A DNA stretch of 64,000 bases from JABMNT01 sp048262255 (GTDB lineage: Bacteria > Pseudomonadota > Alphaproteobacteria > Rhodospirillales > Casp-alpha2), in contig JBLXFH010000001.1 in the NCBI GenBank assembly GCA_048262255.1, positions 1,302,001 through 1,366,000 of the forward strand, given 5' to 3'. Made by a program: the position numbers and the translations under genes. The notes beneath the pieces are model-generated. The model did no database searches. It saw only the letters and a list, made by a program, of their open reading frames with translations, and was not told the DNA's origin. Shown piece after piece: positions 16,689 to 26,706 of this stretch; position 1 is the first letter of the stretch, and the number at the start of each line of letters is the position of its first letter.

Positions 16689-18577
16689 CCGGACTGGGTC
16701 TCGACGATCGGAATTTCGAAATAAAACGTCGATCCCATGGAGCGGACGGAATGAAGATTGATTCTGCCATTATGTCCGCGAATAATTTCCTTGCAAATAC
16801 TCAAACCGAGACCGGTGCCGGAAATGGAACGGGTATCAGAGGAATCCGCCTGTACAAACCGGTCAAAAATAGATTTCTGGTGTTTGCGGGATACACCCGG
16901 ACCATGGTCAGTAACGGATATACGGACATTTTGACCGTGATGGGACATGAGAATTTCAACTTCATCACCGAAGTTTGAAAATTTCACGGCGTTGGAGATG
17001 AGGTTATCCATGACCTGCATCAGACGATGACGGTCGCCATTGATCATGAGTTTATGAGATCCTGTATCGACACGCAGATTGACGCCAAAGCGTTTTGCGA
17101 ATCCGATATTGGCTTTTGCCGAATTTTCGATCAGTTCCTGGGCAGGAATAATCTCGAAATCCAGTTTCATATCCTGCTGGCTGAGCTTTTCCAGGTCCAG
17201 AATATCGTTAATCAGGTTGAGCAGCCGTTCGCCGTTTTCGATGCCGATCCCGATCAATTCCAGAGCCATTTGGGGGATATCCCCCGTTGCTCCACCTCTG
17301 ACCAAACCAAGAGAGCCCAATATGGAAGTCAGCGGTGTACGCAATTCATGACTGACCGTGGCAATGAACTGGCTTTTCATTCTATCGAGCTCTTTGCGGT
17401 CGGTAAAATCACGGAAGGTCATGATATACCCACCACCCATAATCGGGCTGCCCCGGTATTCAATCCATTTGCTGTTGGGTAAGGGAAACTCAAGCTGGAT
17501 ATGTTGGTGCGCATTCAAGATGAGAGAAGATACATCCAGAGAGCCCGGTTCGGATTGCCCGTCGAGGATTTGTTGCGCAATGAACGTGAGAAGATCATCG
17601 GCGATTGCTGTGGGGTCCGTCTCTTGTTGTTTTTCGATATCGAAAATGGCAAACAGGCGGTCATTCCAAGTGGCCGGTCTGCCATCTGGGCCCAATACAA
17701 GAATTCCGTCGGGAATGGTTCGAAATGCGGTTTCGATGATTTCAGCGGTTTCCGCACTGTTGCGCTCGGCGTTTTTGAGCCGTGTCACGTCAGTCGTGAT
17801 GATGGCGGTCAGGCCGTCGGGGAGGCGTTGCTCTTTGACAAGCAAGGTGTGATTGTCTTTTCGCATGTACTCAAAGGGCTCGCCGGGGTTTTTGTGGCGA
17901 CGCAGGCGTTCCTTAATCCATTTTTCTTTTTCTTCAGGAGTACCGCCAATGACAGCACGGATGTGATCGGTAAACCGCATACCCACTTCAACCGGAACAG
18001 ATATATCCGAATTGGCTTTCTTAAAAATCTTGTTGGAAAAGATAAGGCGATCATCCGTATCCCAAAGAGAGAACCCGCTTTCCATATTCTCGATTGCTAC
18101 AGTTAACCGTGCGGCAATCTGTTCGATCTCGATCTGATTGCTAACAATCCGTCCCGATCCCCGGTAACCACTGAATTGGCCGTTTTCATCATAAAAAGGA
18201 ACACCACTTGTTTGTATCCAGGTGGTTGAATCTTGTGTGTGTCGTGCGTAAACAAAATTCTCAAAAGGCAGGTGATCATGGATTTTATGCTGAAGCTCGG
18301 CCCAGTCCTGGCCATCCATGTCGATATCAACGCCAAGCTGTTCGCGAGATTTCCCATAGTGCCATTCCGGCGCCCGACCGGTCAGCTCTTCAACGATTGG
18401 CGACATATAGGTAAACCGGTCTTGCGCATCGGTTTCCCAAAACCAGGCGGACAAGGCTTTTTCGAAATCGGCAACCCGGGCTTGGTCCCGTTTTAGCCGG
18501 GCAACAAGCGCCTCAGCATCTGTCGGGACAGGCCGAAAATCGGGATTTTTAAGTCGGGTTGATTTTTTCGTCACCAT
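16685..18577 (-). CDS. PAS-domain sensor histidine kinase, soluble (copy B)
   Basis: A 630-residue kinase homologous to 4513-6366, with a 13-residue longer N-terminus. It has three PAS-like regions, phospho-acceptor H410 (TVSHELRTPLTSI), N box N525/N529, G1 DHGPG (557-561) and G2 GTGLGL (587-592), and no membrane segment or receiver domain. The kinase core is well conserved between the copies, while the PAS regions vary more, as expected for sensor input. Convergent overlap with xerC means antisense readthrough is possible from either side. The target response regulator is not in the window. Confidence 0.88.
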   Translation of the reverse strand: MVTKKSTRLKNPDFRPVPTDAEALVARLKRDQARVADFEKALSAWFWETDAQDRFTYMSPIVEELTGRAPEWHYGKSREQLGVDIDMDGQDWAELQHKIHDHLPFENFVYARHTQDSTTWIQTSGVPFYDENGQFSGYRGSGRIVSNQIEIEQIAARLTVAIENMESGFSLWDTDDRLIFSNKIFKKANSDISVPVEVGMRFTDHIRAVIGGTPEEKEKWIKERLRRHKNPGEPFEYMRKDNHTLLVKEQRLPDGLTAIITTDVTRLKNAERNSAETAEIIETAFRTIPDGILVLGPDGRPATWNDRLFAIFDIEKQQETDPTAIADDLLTFIAQQILDGQSEPGSLDVSSLILNAHQHIQLEFPLPNSKWIEYRGSPIMGGGYIMTFRDFTDRKELDRMKSQFIATVSHELRTPLTSILGSLGLVRGGATGDIPQMALELIGIGIENGERLLNLINDILDLEKLSQQDMKLDFEIIPAQELIENSAKANIGFAKRFGVNLRVDTGSHKLMINGDRHRLMQVMDNLISNAVKFSNFGDEVEILMSHHGQNVRISVTDHGPGVSRKHQKSIFDRFVQADSSDTRSISGTGLGLSICKEIIRGHNGRINLHSVRSMGSTFYFEIPIVETQSG

Positions 18578-18687
18578 TTGTGCTCAATAATTTCCGGCGT
18601 TTTTGGTCATCTAAAGAACAGGTATAAGCCTGAAATCAAAGAACATCTACATACAATGTAAGTCAACCGAAATTAGGCCTGTTCCCT

Positions 18688-19923
18688 TTATGGTGCTTTT
18701 TCAGGCAGAGATCTGCTCAGAAATGCAATACACAGCGGGCCAAGCGCAACTACGATGCCCAATGTGGCAAAAGCCCAGCCCCAGGACGCGGTTGTTTTGC
18801 CGCCACTGGTGAGGTCGAGCATGAGCCCAAACACCAGCGGGCCGGCAAATGAACCCATAAACCCGATGCAGGAATGGACAGCCATTGTGGCGCCCCGGTA
18901 GCCTTGCGGAGCGGCGCTTACCACACCTGCGGTCACTGAAGAGGATTCTCCGGCAATGGTGACGCCGTATAAAATGATCAGGGTAACAACAACAATAAAA
19001 GGAAGCTCAGCCGAGAACCCGATCAGGCAGGCAAACACGGCCGAACACCACATGATGATGGTGATGGCCTTATGGCGGCCAATGCGCCGGGAGAGCTCAT
19101 TGCCTAAAACGCTGGCCGGCAGAGCTGTCAGGTTCGCGACGGCGGCCCATGCGGTAACCGCGATCCACAGGCTTTGCCCCGGATTGGTTGACAATGAATA
19201 GGTCAGAAATGCGACCATCCATGAGCGGTAGGCGAACAATTCAAAATTATGGACGGTATAGGCCAGCACATAGGCCATGGCCGGTTTACAGGTCAGCACG
19301 GGGCGAAAATCGAGCGGATGAGTGTCGGGAGCCTTGTGGGGCCTGGGGTCCGTTGCCGGTAAAAGGATGCGAGACAGGGTAATCGCGGCAAGAGGGCCGA
19401 TGACGGCCACCATGAAGGCGGTTTGCCAGTCCCAGCCGGTGGCAATTTCGCCGGCGGCGAAATAGGAGATGGCGGTACCAATACCAAAGCTGGATGTATA
19501 AAAAGCGACGGCCCGGCTGTTGTCCGATTGTGGGCGCAGATGCTCGAGATGATCGGTTAATAGCTTAAGCCCTGGCATATAGGAGCCTGCCAGCCCAATA
19601 CCGGCGAGGGTGCGGAAGACCATGGCGCTCCAGAAGCCATCGGCAAGCAAGGCGAATCCGAGGCTTGAGACGGCCGTTAGCAGCAGGCTGAACATATAGA
19701 TTTTACGGGGTGGCGTGTGATCCGTCATACTGACAAGAATGGGTACCGCCAGCAGGTACCCACCGTAATAAATACCATTCAACCAGCCGGCGTCGGTATT
19801 TGATAACTGCCATGTGTCGATAAACGTTGGTAGCAATGCGGGAAAGGTGACCGCCCCCAACATGCTGAAAACCTCGGCAATGCAAAGCAGAACAATGAGT
19901 TGAAGCGGTGTCGGGTTACGCAT
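18688..19923 (-). CDS. MFS transporter (copy B)
   Basis: A 411-residue permease with about 12 transmembrane segments, the same protein as copy A apart from its ends (it begins MRNPTPLQLIVLLCIAEVF). The loop MTDHTPPRKIY between TM2 and TM3 and the strongly conserved stretch around KAPDTHPLDFRPV mark the family. The substrate is unknown. It lies 45 bp downstream of lpd on the same strand. The 110-bp spacer on its other side (18578-18687) shows nothing notable and lacks the MITE-like element of copy A. Confidence 0.85.
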   Translation of the reverse strand: MRNPTPLQLIVLLCIAEVFSMLGAVTFPALLPTFIDTWQLSNTDAGWLNGIYYGGYLLAVPILVSMTDHTPPRKIYMFSLLLTAVSSLGFALLADGFWSAMVFRTLAGIGLAGSYMPGLKLLTDHLEHLRPQSDNSRAVAFYTSSFGIGTAISYFAAGEIATGWDWQTAFMVAVIGPLAAITLSRILLPATDPRPHKAPDTHPLDFRPVLTCKPAMAYVLAYTVHNFELFAYRSWMVAFLTYSLSTNPGQSLWIAVTAWAAVANLTALPASVLGNELSRRIGRHKAITIIMWCSAVFACLIGFSAELPFIVVVTLIILYGVTIAGESSSVTAGVVSAAPQGYRGATMAVHSCIGFMGSFAGPLVFGLMLDLTSGGKTTASWGWAFATLGIVVALGPLCIAFLSRSLPEKAP

Positions 19924-19968
19924 GAGGTGCCGCTTCGCAGGAAGGGGGCATGGGGCTGTCAGAAACCG

Positions 19969-21381
19969 CTAGATATGAAGTGCCCGTCCGCCTGCACCCA
20001 GGGCGGCTTCTTTCACAGCTTCCGAAAGACCGGGATGACCATGACAAATCCGGGCCACATCTTCCGCACTGGCACTCAGTTCCATGGCGACAACGATTTC
20101 CTGAATGAGATCGCCAGCTTGCGGGCCGATGATATGACAGCCCAATAGGGCATCTGTCTTTTTGTCGGCTAGAATTTTGACAAAACCATCGGAGTCCGCA
20201 TTGGCGCGCGCCCGTGAGTTAACGGAAAACGGGAATTTACCCACGCTATATTCGATTCCGTCTTTTTTCAGTTGCTCTTCCGTCTTGCCAACGCTGGCGA
20301 CTTCCGGATGGGTATACACAATGCCGGGAATGGCGTCATAATCGATGTGTCCGGTCTGGCCGGCGATGATTTCGGCACATACCGAGCCTTCGTCTTCCGC
20401 CTTGTGTGCCAGCATAGCGCCGCCGATAACATCGCCAACGGCATAAATGCCTTCCACATTGGTTTGGTAATCCTCGTCGACCGGGATAAACCCGCGCTCA
20501 TCGACGGTGACGCCAATCTTGTCGAGGCCCAGCTTGTCGGTGAACGGACGCCGGCCAATGGCGACCAGCACCACATCGGCCTTCAGGGTTTCCGGCTTGC
20601 CGCCATCGCGTGGTTCCATGGTCAAGGTGACATTGGTTTTGGTCTTCTTGGCGCCGGTGACCTTGGTTTTGAGCTTCAGGTCCATGCCTTGCTTTTTCAG
20701 AATTCGACCCATGTTTTTTGAAACTTCCGCATCCATGCCCGGAAGCACCACATCAAGAAATTCAATGACGGTAACTTCTGCGCCGAGTCGGCGCCAGACA
20801 GAGCCCAGTTCAAGCCCGATCACGCCAGCCCCGATAACGGCCAGAGTTTTCGGAACCTTGGGCAAAGCCAGGGCACCGGTTGAACTGACGATCAACTTCT
20901 CGTCAATTTCGATGCCGGGCAGAGGGGCGACATCCGAACCGGTGGCGATCATGATGTTTTCGGTCTTCAGAACCTGTTTTCGGGCCCCTTTTTTGAGCGG
21001 TTTAACGCTCACTTCACCCGGTGCCGTGATTTCACCAAAACCGACGATGTAATCGATCTTGTTCTTTTTCATCAGGAACTCGATGCCATTGGTCAGGTCT
21101 TCAACCACCTTGTCCTTGCGCGCCAACATGGTTTTCAGATCAAGCTTCAAACCACTGGCCTGAATGCCATGATGGGCGAACTCTTTTTCGGCAACTTCAA
21201 AATGATGTGACGATTGCAGCAGAGCTTTGGACGGGATGCAGCCGACATTCAGGCAGGTGCCGCCCAGTTTGCCGCGGGCTTCAACCACGGCCGTCTTGAG
21301 GCCCAGTTGCGCCGCCCGGATTGCGCCCACATAACCGCCAGGACCGCCGCCGATGACAACCAGATCATACCCGTCGCTCAT
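19969..21381 (-). CDS. lpd: Dihydrolipoamide dehydrogenase (E3)
   Basis: A 470-residue flavoprotein that reoxidises dihydrolipoyl groups of the 2-oxoglutarate dehydrogenase complex with NAD+. The FAD loop GGGPGG is at 11-16, the redox disulfide at C43/C48 (GTCLNVGCIPSK), the NAD site GAGVIGLELG near 180, and the catalytic H447-x-H449-P with E454 at the C-terminus. It follows odhB by 31 bp as the last enzyme gene of the mdh-sucCD-sucA-odhB-lpd operon, and so is probably the E3 of that complex. Confidence 0.97.
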   Translation of the reverse strand: MSDGYDLVVIGGGPGGYVGAIRAAQLGLKTAVVEARGKLGGTCLNVGCIPSKALLQSSHHFEVAEKEFAHHGIQASGLKLDLKTMLARKDKVVEDLTNGIEFLMKKNKIDYIVGFGEITAPGEVSVKPLKKGARKQVLKTENIMIATGSDVAPLPGIEIDEKLIVSSTGALALPKVPKTLAVIGAGVIGLELGSVWRRLGAEVTVIEFLDVVLPGMDAEVSKNMGRILKKQGMDLKLKTKVTGAKKTKTNVTLTMEPRDGGKPETLKADVVLVAIGRRPFTDKLGLDKIGVTVDERGFIPVDEDYQTNVEGIYAVGDVIGGAMLAHKAEDEGSVCAEIIAGQTGHIDYDAIPGIVYTHPEVASVGKTEEQLKKDGIEYSVGKFPFSVNSRARANADSDGFVKILADKKTDALLGCHIIGPQAGDLIQEIVVAMELSASAEDVARICHGHPGLSEAVKEAALGAGGRALHI

Positions 21382-21412
21382 AATGATATCCTTCTTTGCG
21401 AAACTTAAACGA

Positions 21413-22729
21413 TTAGACGTCCAGCATAATCCGTTGCGGGTCTTCGATCAGGTCCTTGATGCGAACCAGAAAAGAAACCGCTTCACGGCCATCGACGATC
21501 CGATGGTCATAGGACAACGCCAGATACATCATAGGTCGGACCACAACTTCGTCACCAACTGCCACTGGGCGTTTCTGTATTTTGTGCATGCCCAGAATGC
21601 CGGATTGCGGCACATTCAGGATTGGCATGGAATTCAATGAACCGAACACACCACCGTTGGTGACGGTAAAGGTGCCGCCGGTCATTTCGTCCATGGACAG
21701 CTTTCCGTCGCGGGCCCGGCGACCAAAATCACCAATATTTCCCTCAATTTCGGCAAAGCGCAACTGGTCGGCGTCTTTCAAAACCGGGACGACGAGGCCC
21801 TGCGGCGTGCCTACGGCAACGCCGATGTTGTAGTAGTTCTTGTAGATTTGCTCTTCGCCGTAAATCTCGGCGTTCAGGGCCGGCCACTCTTTCAGGGCAA
21901 TGCAGGCGGCGCGAACGAAAAACGACATGAATCCAAGGCGGACACCGTGCTTTTTCTCAAAGGCTTCCTTGTAGGTGGCGCGCAGGTCCATGGCGGCACC
22001 CATATCGACTTCGTTCCAGGTGGTTAGCATGGCGGCTGTGTTCTGGGCTTCCTTCAGACGACCGGAAATGATTCTCCTGAGCTTGCTCATGCGCACGCGC
22101 TCTTCGCGTGGATCATCGGGGCGTGGCGGCAGATCTGCCGGTGTTGCAGGTGTCATGGATGCAGCGGCGGGTGCGGCCGTTGTCCGGCGTTTTGCATTGC
22201 CAGCGGTAATGGCAGCCAGAACGTCGCCCTTGGTGATCCGACCATCCTTACCGGAAGCGGAAATCAGGGCCGGGTCGAGATCATTATCATCAACCAACTT
22301 GCGGACAGCCGGTGACAAGGGATGGCTGGGTGCCGCAGGTGATGCTGCGGGTGCCGGTGCAGGCGCTGGTGTTGGAGCAGGTGCGGCAACCGGGGCCGGT
22401 GATGCTGCGGGTGCCGGAGCCGGGGCCGGTGCCGGCGCGGGAGCTGGGGCAGGCGCTGCTGCGGGAGCGGGCGCCGATGCAGTGCCTGCCGCACCTTCTT
22501 CAATGGTCCCGAGCAGGGCGTTGACTTCCACATCGGTGCCTTCGGCGACGATGATGCTGGCGAGGGCTCCAGCAACGGGAGAGTTGACCTCTACCGTCAC
22601 CTTATCCGTCTCAAGCTCGACCAGGGGCTCGTCAACGGCAACCGCGTCACCGGGCTGCTTGAACCATTTGGCAACGGTTGCTTCAGATACAGATTCACCC
22701 AATACAGGGACTTTGATTTCAACGGCCAT
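21413..22729 (-). CDS. odhB: 2-oxoglutarate dehydrogenase E2, dihydrolipoamide succinyltransferase
   Basis: A 438-residue E2 that transfers succinyl groups from lipoate to CoA. There is a single lipoyl domain with K43 in ELETDKVTVEV. A long Ala-Pro linker follows (about 80-135), dominated by repeated AP pairs, then the peripheral-subunit-binding domain (about 136-175, HPLSPAVRKLVDD...GRITKGDV). The acetyltransferase-type catalytic domain ends with the active-site H409 and D413 (YDHRIVDG). The repetitive linker DNA (22310-22490) may be prone to assembly or slippage error. The gene lies between sucA and lpd. Confidence 0.97.
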   Translation of the reverse strand: MAVEIKVPVLGESVSEATVAKWFKQPGDAVAVDEPLVELETDKVTVEVNSPVAGALASIIVAEGTDVEVNALLGTIEEGAAGTASAPAPAAAPAPAPAPAPAPAPAPAASPAPVAAPAPTPAPAPAPAASPAAPSHPLSPAVRKLVDDNDLDPALISASGKDGRITKGDVLAAITAGNAKRRTTAAPAAASMTPATPADLPPRPDDPREERVRMSKLRRIISGRLKEAQNTAAMLTTWNEVDMGAAMDLRATYKEAFEKKHGVRLGFMSFFVRAACIALKEWPALNAEIYGEEQIYKNYYNIGVAVGTPQGLVVPVLKDADQLRFAEIEGNIGDFGRRARDGKLSMDEMTGGTFTVTNGGVFGSLNSMPILNVPQSGILGMHKIQKRPVAVGDEVVVRPMMYLALSYDHRIVDGREAVSFLVRIKDLIEDPQRIMLDV

Positions 22730-22770
22730 TTTTATTTCCTCAGCTTATCAGGGCCACATTTGACCCGATA

Positions 22771-25749
22771 TCACTTACTTTTACGGTTACTTGCGGACAC
22801 TTTTTTTACAGGGGCTTTTTTGGCTGCTGGCTTTCGGCTTGTTGCTGCCGTGCCAACGCTTAGAGCCTCGTCGATCAGTTGTGCCTGCTGGGCGAGATGC
22901 TTGGACATCAATCCGGTCGCCGGTGCTGCCGCTTCCGGCCGCCCGGCGTATTTCAAGCGGGTGCTTTTATGACCCAGATTGTCGATTAACGCAGAAAGCG
23001 GCTCGATCAGGAACGTCCAAGCGCCCATATTGCGGGGTTCTTCCTGGCACCAGACCACGTCGGCGTTGGGGAAGCGTTTCAGTTCCTGGGTAATGGCCTG
23101 TTCGGGGAACGGGTAAAGCTGTTCCACACGCAACAAATAAACGTCATTTGCCTTGCGTTTTTCCGCCTCTTCAAGAAGGTCGAAATAAACCTTTCCGGAG
23201 CACATAACCACGCGCTTGATCTTGCTGTCGGCGACCAGGGTTTCGCGGTCATCCCAGAGAATCCGGTGGAACGTCGTGCCGTCCGCCATTTCCGAGAGCT
23301 TCGAAACCGCACGTTTGTGCCGCAGTAAGGACTTGGGCGACATAATAACCAGAGGTTTGCGGAAATCGCGCTTGAGTTGGCGGCGCAGGACATGGAAGTA
23401 GTTGGACGGCGTTGTGCAATTGCATACCTGCATGTTGTCTTCCGCACAAAGCTGTAGATAGCGCTCGAGACGGGCCGAGCTGTGTTCCGGCCCCTGTCCC
23501 TCGTAGCCGTGGGGGAGCAACATGACCAGTCCGCACATGCGCAGCCATTTGTGTTCGCCCGACGAGACAAACTGGTCAATAACCACCTGTGCGCCGTTGG
23601 CGAAATCGCCAAACTGGGCTTCCCACAGGACCAGCATTTGTGGTTCGGCAAGGCTATAGCCATATTCGAAGCCCAGCACGCCGGCTTCAGAAAGCGGGCT
23701 GTTGATAACCTCGTAAGGGGCCTGCCCGAAACGCAGGTTGTCCAGCGGTATGTAACGCTCTTCCGAATCCTGATCCATAAGCACTGAATGGCGGTGCGAG
23801 AACGTGCCGCGCTCGGAATCCTGACCGGACAGGCGCACCGGATGACCTTCCATAAGTAAAGAGCCAAATGCCAGCGCTTCCCCGGTGGCCCAGTCAATGC
23901 CTTCGCCCGTCTCGAACATTGCTTTCTTGGCTTTTAGCTGACGACTGATCTTGGAGTGGACATTGATATTGTCCGGTACTTCCGAAAGGGCCTTGCCGAT
24001 TTCCTTCAGGCGGTCAATGTTGACGCCTGTATCACCGCGCCGCGCATCGCCCGAGGCGACGGTTAGTCCGGACCAGGCACCATCAAGCCAGTCGGCTTTA
24101 TTGGATTTATAGCCGCTTGCCGCTTCGAAGGCGCTGTCCAACTGGGCGATGAACTGACCCATTTGGGCCTCAATCTCGGCTTCCGTCAGCACGTTTTCGC
24201 GGATCAGTTTTTGTGCATAGATGTCGCGCGTTGTCGGATGGGTGGCGATTTTCTTGTACATGCGCGGTTGCGTGAACATCGGCTCATCGCCTTCGTTATG
24301 GCCGTGACGGCGATAACAAATCATGTCGATGACCACGTCTTTCTTGAACTTTTGCCGGTATTCAATGGCGATTCGCGCGCAATGGACAACCGCTTCCACA
24401 TCATCCGCATTGACATGCAGAATAGGCGCCGCGACCGTTTTGGCGACATCCGAGCAATAAGGGGACGAACGCGAGAATCGGGGGTTGGTTGTGAAGCCAA
24501 TCTGGTTATTGATGATGATATGGATGGTGCCGCCGGTCTGGTAGCCCAATAGATGCGATAGATCGAGGGCTTCCGGAACCAGGCCCTGACCAGCGAAAGC
24601 GGCATCACCATGCAGCAGCAGGGCCATAACCTTTTCGCGCTGGGTATCATTTTTCTGCATCTGCTTGGCGCGCACTTTGCCAAGACAAACCGTGTTGACG
24701 ACTTCCAGGTGCGACGGGTTGGCGGTCAGTGATAAATGCACCGATTTCCCGTCAAAGACGCGATCCGATGATGAGCCCAGATGGTATTTTACATCGCCGG
24801 ACCCCATCACATCATCGGGGCGCGACTGGCCGCCCTGGAACTCATGGAAGATGGCCTGAAACGGTTTGCCCATAACATTGGCGAGCACGTTCAGGCGGCC
24901 CCGGTGGGCCATGCCCAAAACGATTTCTTCGACACCCAGTTGACCGCCACGCTTGAAAATCTGCTCCATGGCAGGAACCAGGCTTTCGCCGCCATCGAGA
25001 CCAAAACGTTTGACACCGGAAAACTTGCGGTCGAGATAACGTTCAAAACCTTCGGTCTCAATCAGCCGGTTGAGAATGGCTTTTTTGCCATTAACGGTAA
25101 ATGTCGCCTGGTTGTTGATGCGTTCCATGCGCTCCTGAATCCAGGATTTCTCATCCGGATCCTGAATATGCATGAACTCGACGCCGATGGACGCGCAATA
25201 GGTCTGATGCAGAATCTTTATGATTTCGCGCAGCGTTGCGGTTTCAAGGCCGAGCACGTAGTTGATGAAGATTTGCCGGTCCATATCCTTTTCTGAAAAC
25301 CCGTAACTTGCCGGGTCCAGTTCGGGGTGTTCCGTTGGCACTTCAATGCCCAAGGGATCGAGATTCGCGAGCAGATGCCCGCGCACCCGATAAGCCCGGA
25401 TAAGCATCAAAGCCCGGATCGAATCAAGCGTCGCTTCGCGAACTTTCTGTCCGCTCATGCGCGCATTAATTGTTGCTTGGTTGAGGTCTTCCTGCGGGTG
25501 GTGTCCAGCCGTCATCCGCTCCGACAGGGGAGCGAGGTCCGCCTGGCCGACAACGCCGGCGTCAGACGGCGCCCAAGCGGTGCCGCTCGTTTTGGCACTG
25601 CTTGGGCGTGTTTCATCCACCAGTTCAGAAAAAAAGTCCTGCCACTGGATATCGACGCTGCCTGGATCATCGAGATAGCGTTCATAGAGTTCGGCGACGT
25701 AGACTTGATTGCCCGAATAGAGAAATTGTGTCGGATCGAGTTCTGTCAT
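22771..25749 (-). CDS. sucA: 2-oxoglutarate dehydrogenase E1, with lysine-rich C-terminal tail
   Basis: A 992-residue thiamine-diphosphate E1 that decarboxylates 2-oxoglutarate. The N-terminal QFLYSGNQVYVAELYERYL motif, GMAHRGRLNVL, the substrate/ThDP region LLLHGDAAFAGQG and HGHNEGDEPMFTQP are all present. The ATG at 25749 is chosen; a TTG six bases further out would add two residues. The last ~22 residues (971-992) form a basic tail, SRKPAAKKAPVKKVSAS..., which is not part of the usual E1 end and resembles the much longer tail of the Mdh in the same operon. E1 works with odhB and lpd just downstream. Confidence 0.96.
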   Translation of the reverse strand: MTELDPTQFLYSGNQVYVAELYERYLDDPGSVDIQWQDFFSELVDETRPSSAKTSGTAWAPSDAGVVGQADLAPLSERMTAGHHPQEDLNQATINARMSGQKVREATLDSIRALMLIRAYRVRGHLLANLDPLGIEVPTEHPELDPASYGFSEKDMDRQIFINYVLGLETATLREIIKILHQTYCASIGVEFMHIQDPDEKSWIQERMERINNQATFTVNGKKAILNRLIETEGFERYLDRKFSGVKRFGLDGGESLVPAMEQIFKRGGQLGVEEIVLGMAHRGRLNVLANVMGKPFQAIFHEFQGGQSRPDDVMGSGDVKYHLGSSSDRVFDGKSVHLSLTANPSHLEVVNTVCLGKVRAKQMQKNDTQREKVMALLLHGDAAFAGQGLVPEALDLSHLLGYQTGGTIHIIINNQIGFTTNPRFSRSSPYCSDVAKTVAAPILHVNADDVEAVVHCARIAIEYRQKFKKDVVIDMICYRRHGHNEGDEPMFTQPRMYKKIATHPTTRDIYAQKLIRENVLTEAEIEAQMGQFIAQLDSAFEAASGYKSNKADWLDGAWSGLTVASGDARRGDTGVNIDRLKEIGKALSEVPDNINVHSKISRQLKAKKAMFETGEGIDWATGEALAFGSLLMEGHPVRLSGQDSERGTFSHRHSVLMDQDSEERYIPLDNLRFGQAPYEVINSPLSEAGVLGFEYGYSLAEPQMLVLWEAQFGDFANGAQVVIDQFVSSGEHKWLRMCGLVMLLPHGYEGQGPEHSSARLERYLQLCAEDNMQVCNCTTPSNYFHVLRRQLKRDFRKPLVIMSPKSLLRHKRAVSKLSEMADGTTFHRILWDDRETLVADSKIKRVVMCSGKVYFDLLEEAEKRKANDVYLLRVEQLYPFPEQAITQELKRFPNADVVWCQEEPRNMGAWTFLIEPLSALIDNLGHKSTRLKYAGRPEAAAPATGLMSKHLAQQAQLIDEALSVGTAATSRKPAAKKAPVKKVSASNRKSK

Positions 25750-25833
25750 ACTCAATTGGCGCGCCGTTGCCGACGCGTCCTCCCTAATGCGTTGCGGCCC
25801 CGATATCTGGATAGATCGTGCTGGATCATGGGT

Positions 25834-26706
25834 TTAACCGAAAACTTTCACCATTGTTTCACCAATGCCTGCAGGAGAGGCGGTTACATGGATGCCGGCA
25901 TCCTGAAGGGCGGCGATTTTGTCTTCCGCACCGCCTTTTCCGCCAGCAATGATGGCACCGGCATGGCCCATACGGCGTCCCGGAGGGGCCGTGACCCCGG
26001 CGATAAAGCCAACCACGGGCTTTTTCGTGCCGGACGCTTTGATGAAGGCGGCGCCGTCTTCTTCAGCTGAACCGCCAATCTCGCCAATCATGACAATGGC
26101 TTCCGTTTGATCGTCTTCGACAAACAGCGACAGGCAATCAATAAAGTTGGTGCCATTGACCGGATCGCCGCCAATGCCGATACAGGTCGACTGGCCAAAA
26201 CCGGCTGCTGTTGTCTGGGCGACGGCTTCATAGGTCAAAGTTCCCGAACGCGAGACGATGCCGATATTGCCTTGTTTGTGGATGTGCCCCGGCATAATGC
26301 CGATTTTGCATTCTCCTGGCGTAATGACGCCCGGACAGTTGGGGCCGATCAGGCGGGTGTTGGAGTTGGCAAGGGCGCGCTTGACCTTGACCATATCCAT
26401 AACCGGAATGCCCTCTGTAATACAGATGGCAAGCTCAATACCGGCGTCAATGGCTTCCAGAATGGCATCCGCCGCAAAGGGCGGCGGTACGTAAATCACG
26501 GTCGCGTTGGCTTCAGCTTTGGCGACGGCGTCTTTCACCGTATCGAAAACCGGTAGATCGAGATGTTTCGTTCCACCTTTTCCAGGGGTTACGCCACCCA
26601 CCATGTTGGTTCCGTAAGCAATCGCCTGTTCGGAGTGGAAAGTGCCCTGTGCTCCGGTGAAACCCTGACAGATGAGCCGTGTGTTTTTATTAACGAGGAC
26701 CGACAT
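25834..26706 (-). CDS. sucD: Succinyl-CoA synthetase alpha subunit
   Basis: 290 residues. With SucC it converts succinyl-CoA to succinate while making ATP or GTP. The CoA-binding fold starts with VNKNTRLICQGFTGAQGTFH, and the phosphorylated histidine is H248 in RRMGHAGAIIAGG. The ATG directly follows the sucC stop (zero spacing), giving coupled 1:1 synthesis. Typical length. Confidence 0.97.
   Translation of the reverse strand: MSVLVNKNTRLICQGFTGAQGTFHSEQAIAYGTNMVGGVTPGKGGTKHLDLPVFDTVKDAVAKAEANATVIYVPPPFAADAILEAIDAGIELAICITEGIPVMDMVKVKRALANSNTRLIGPNCPGVITPGECKIGIMPGHIHKQGNIGIVSRSGTLTYEAVAQTTAAGFGQSTCIGIGGDPVNGTNFIDCLSLFVEDDQTEAIVMIGEIGGSAEEDGAAFIKASGTKKPVVGFIAGVTAPPGRRMGHAGAIIAGGKGGAEDKIAALQDAGIHVTASPAGIGETMVKVFG

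Noticed and set aside
22310..22490. Ala-Pro repeat in odhB as a possible tandem-repeat locus or insertion
   Set aside because: A flexible AP-rich linker between lipoyl and subunit-binding domains is normal for E2 proteins, so it is noted only as an assembly risk.
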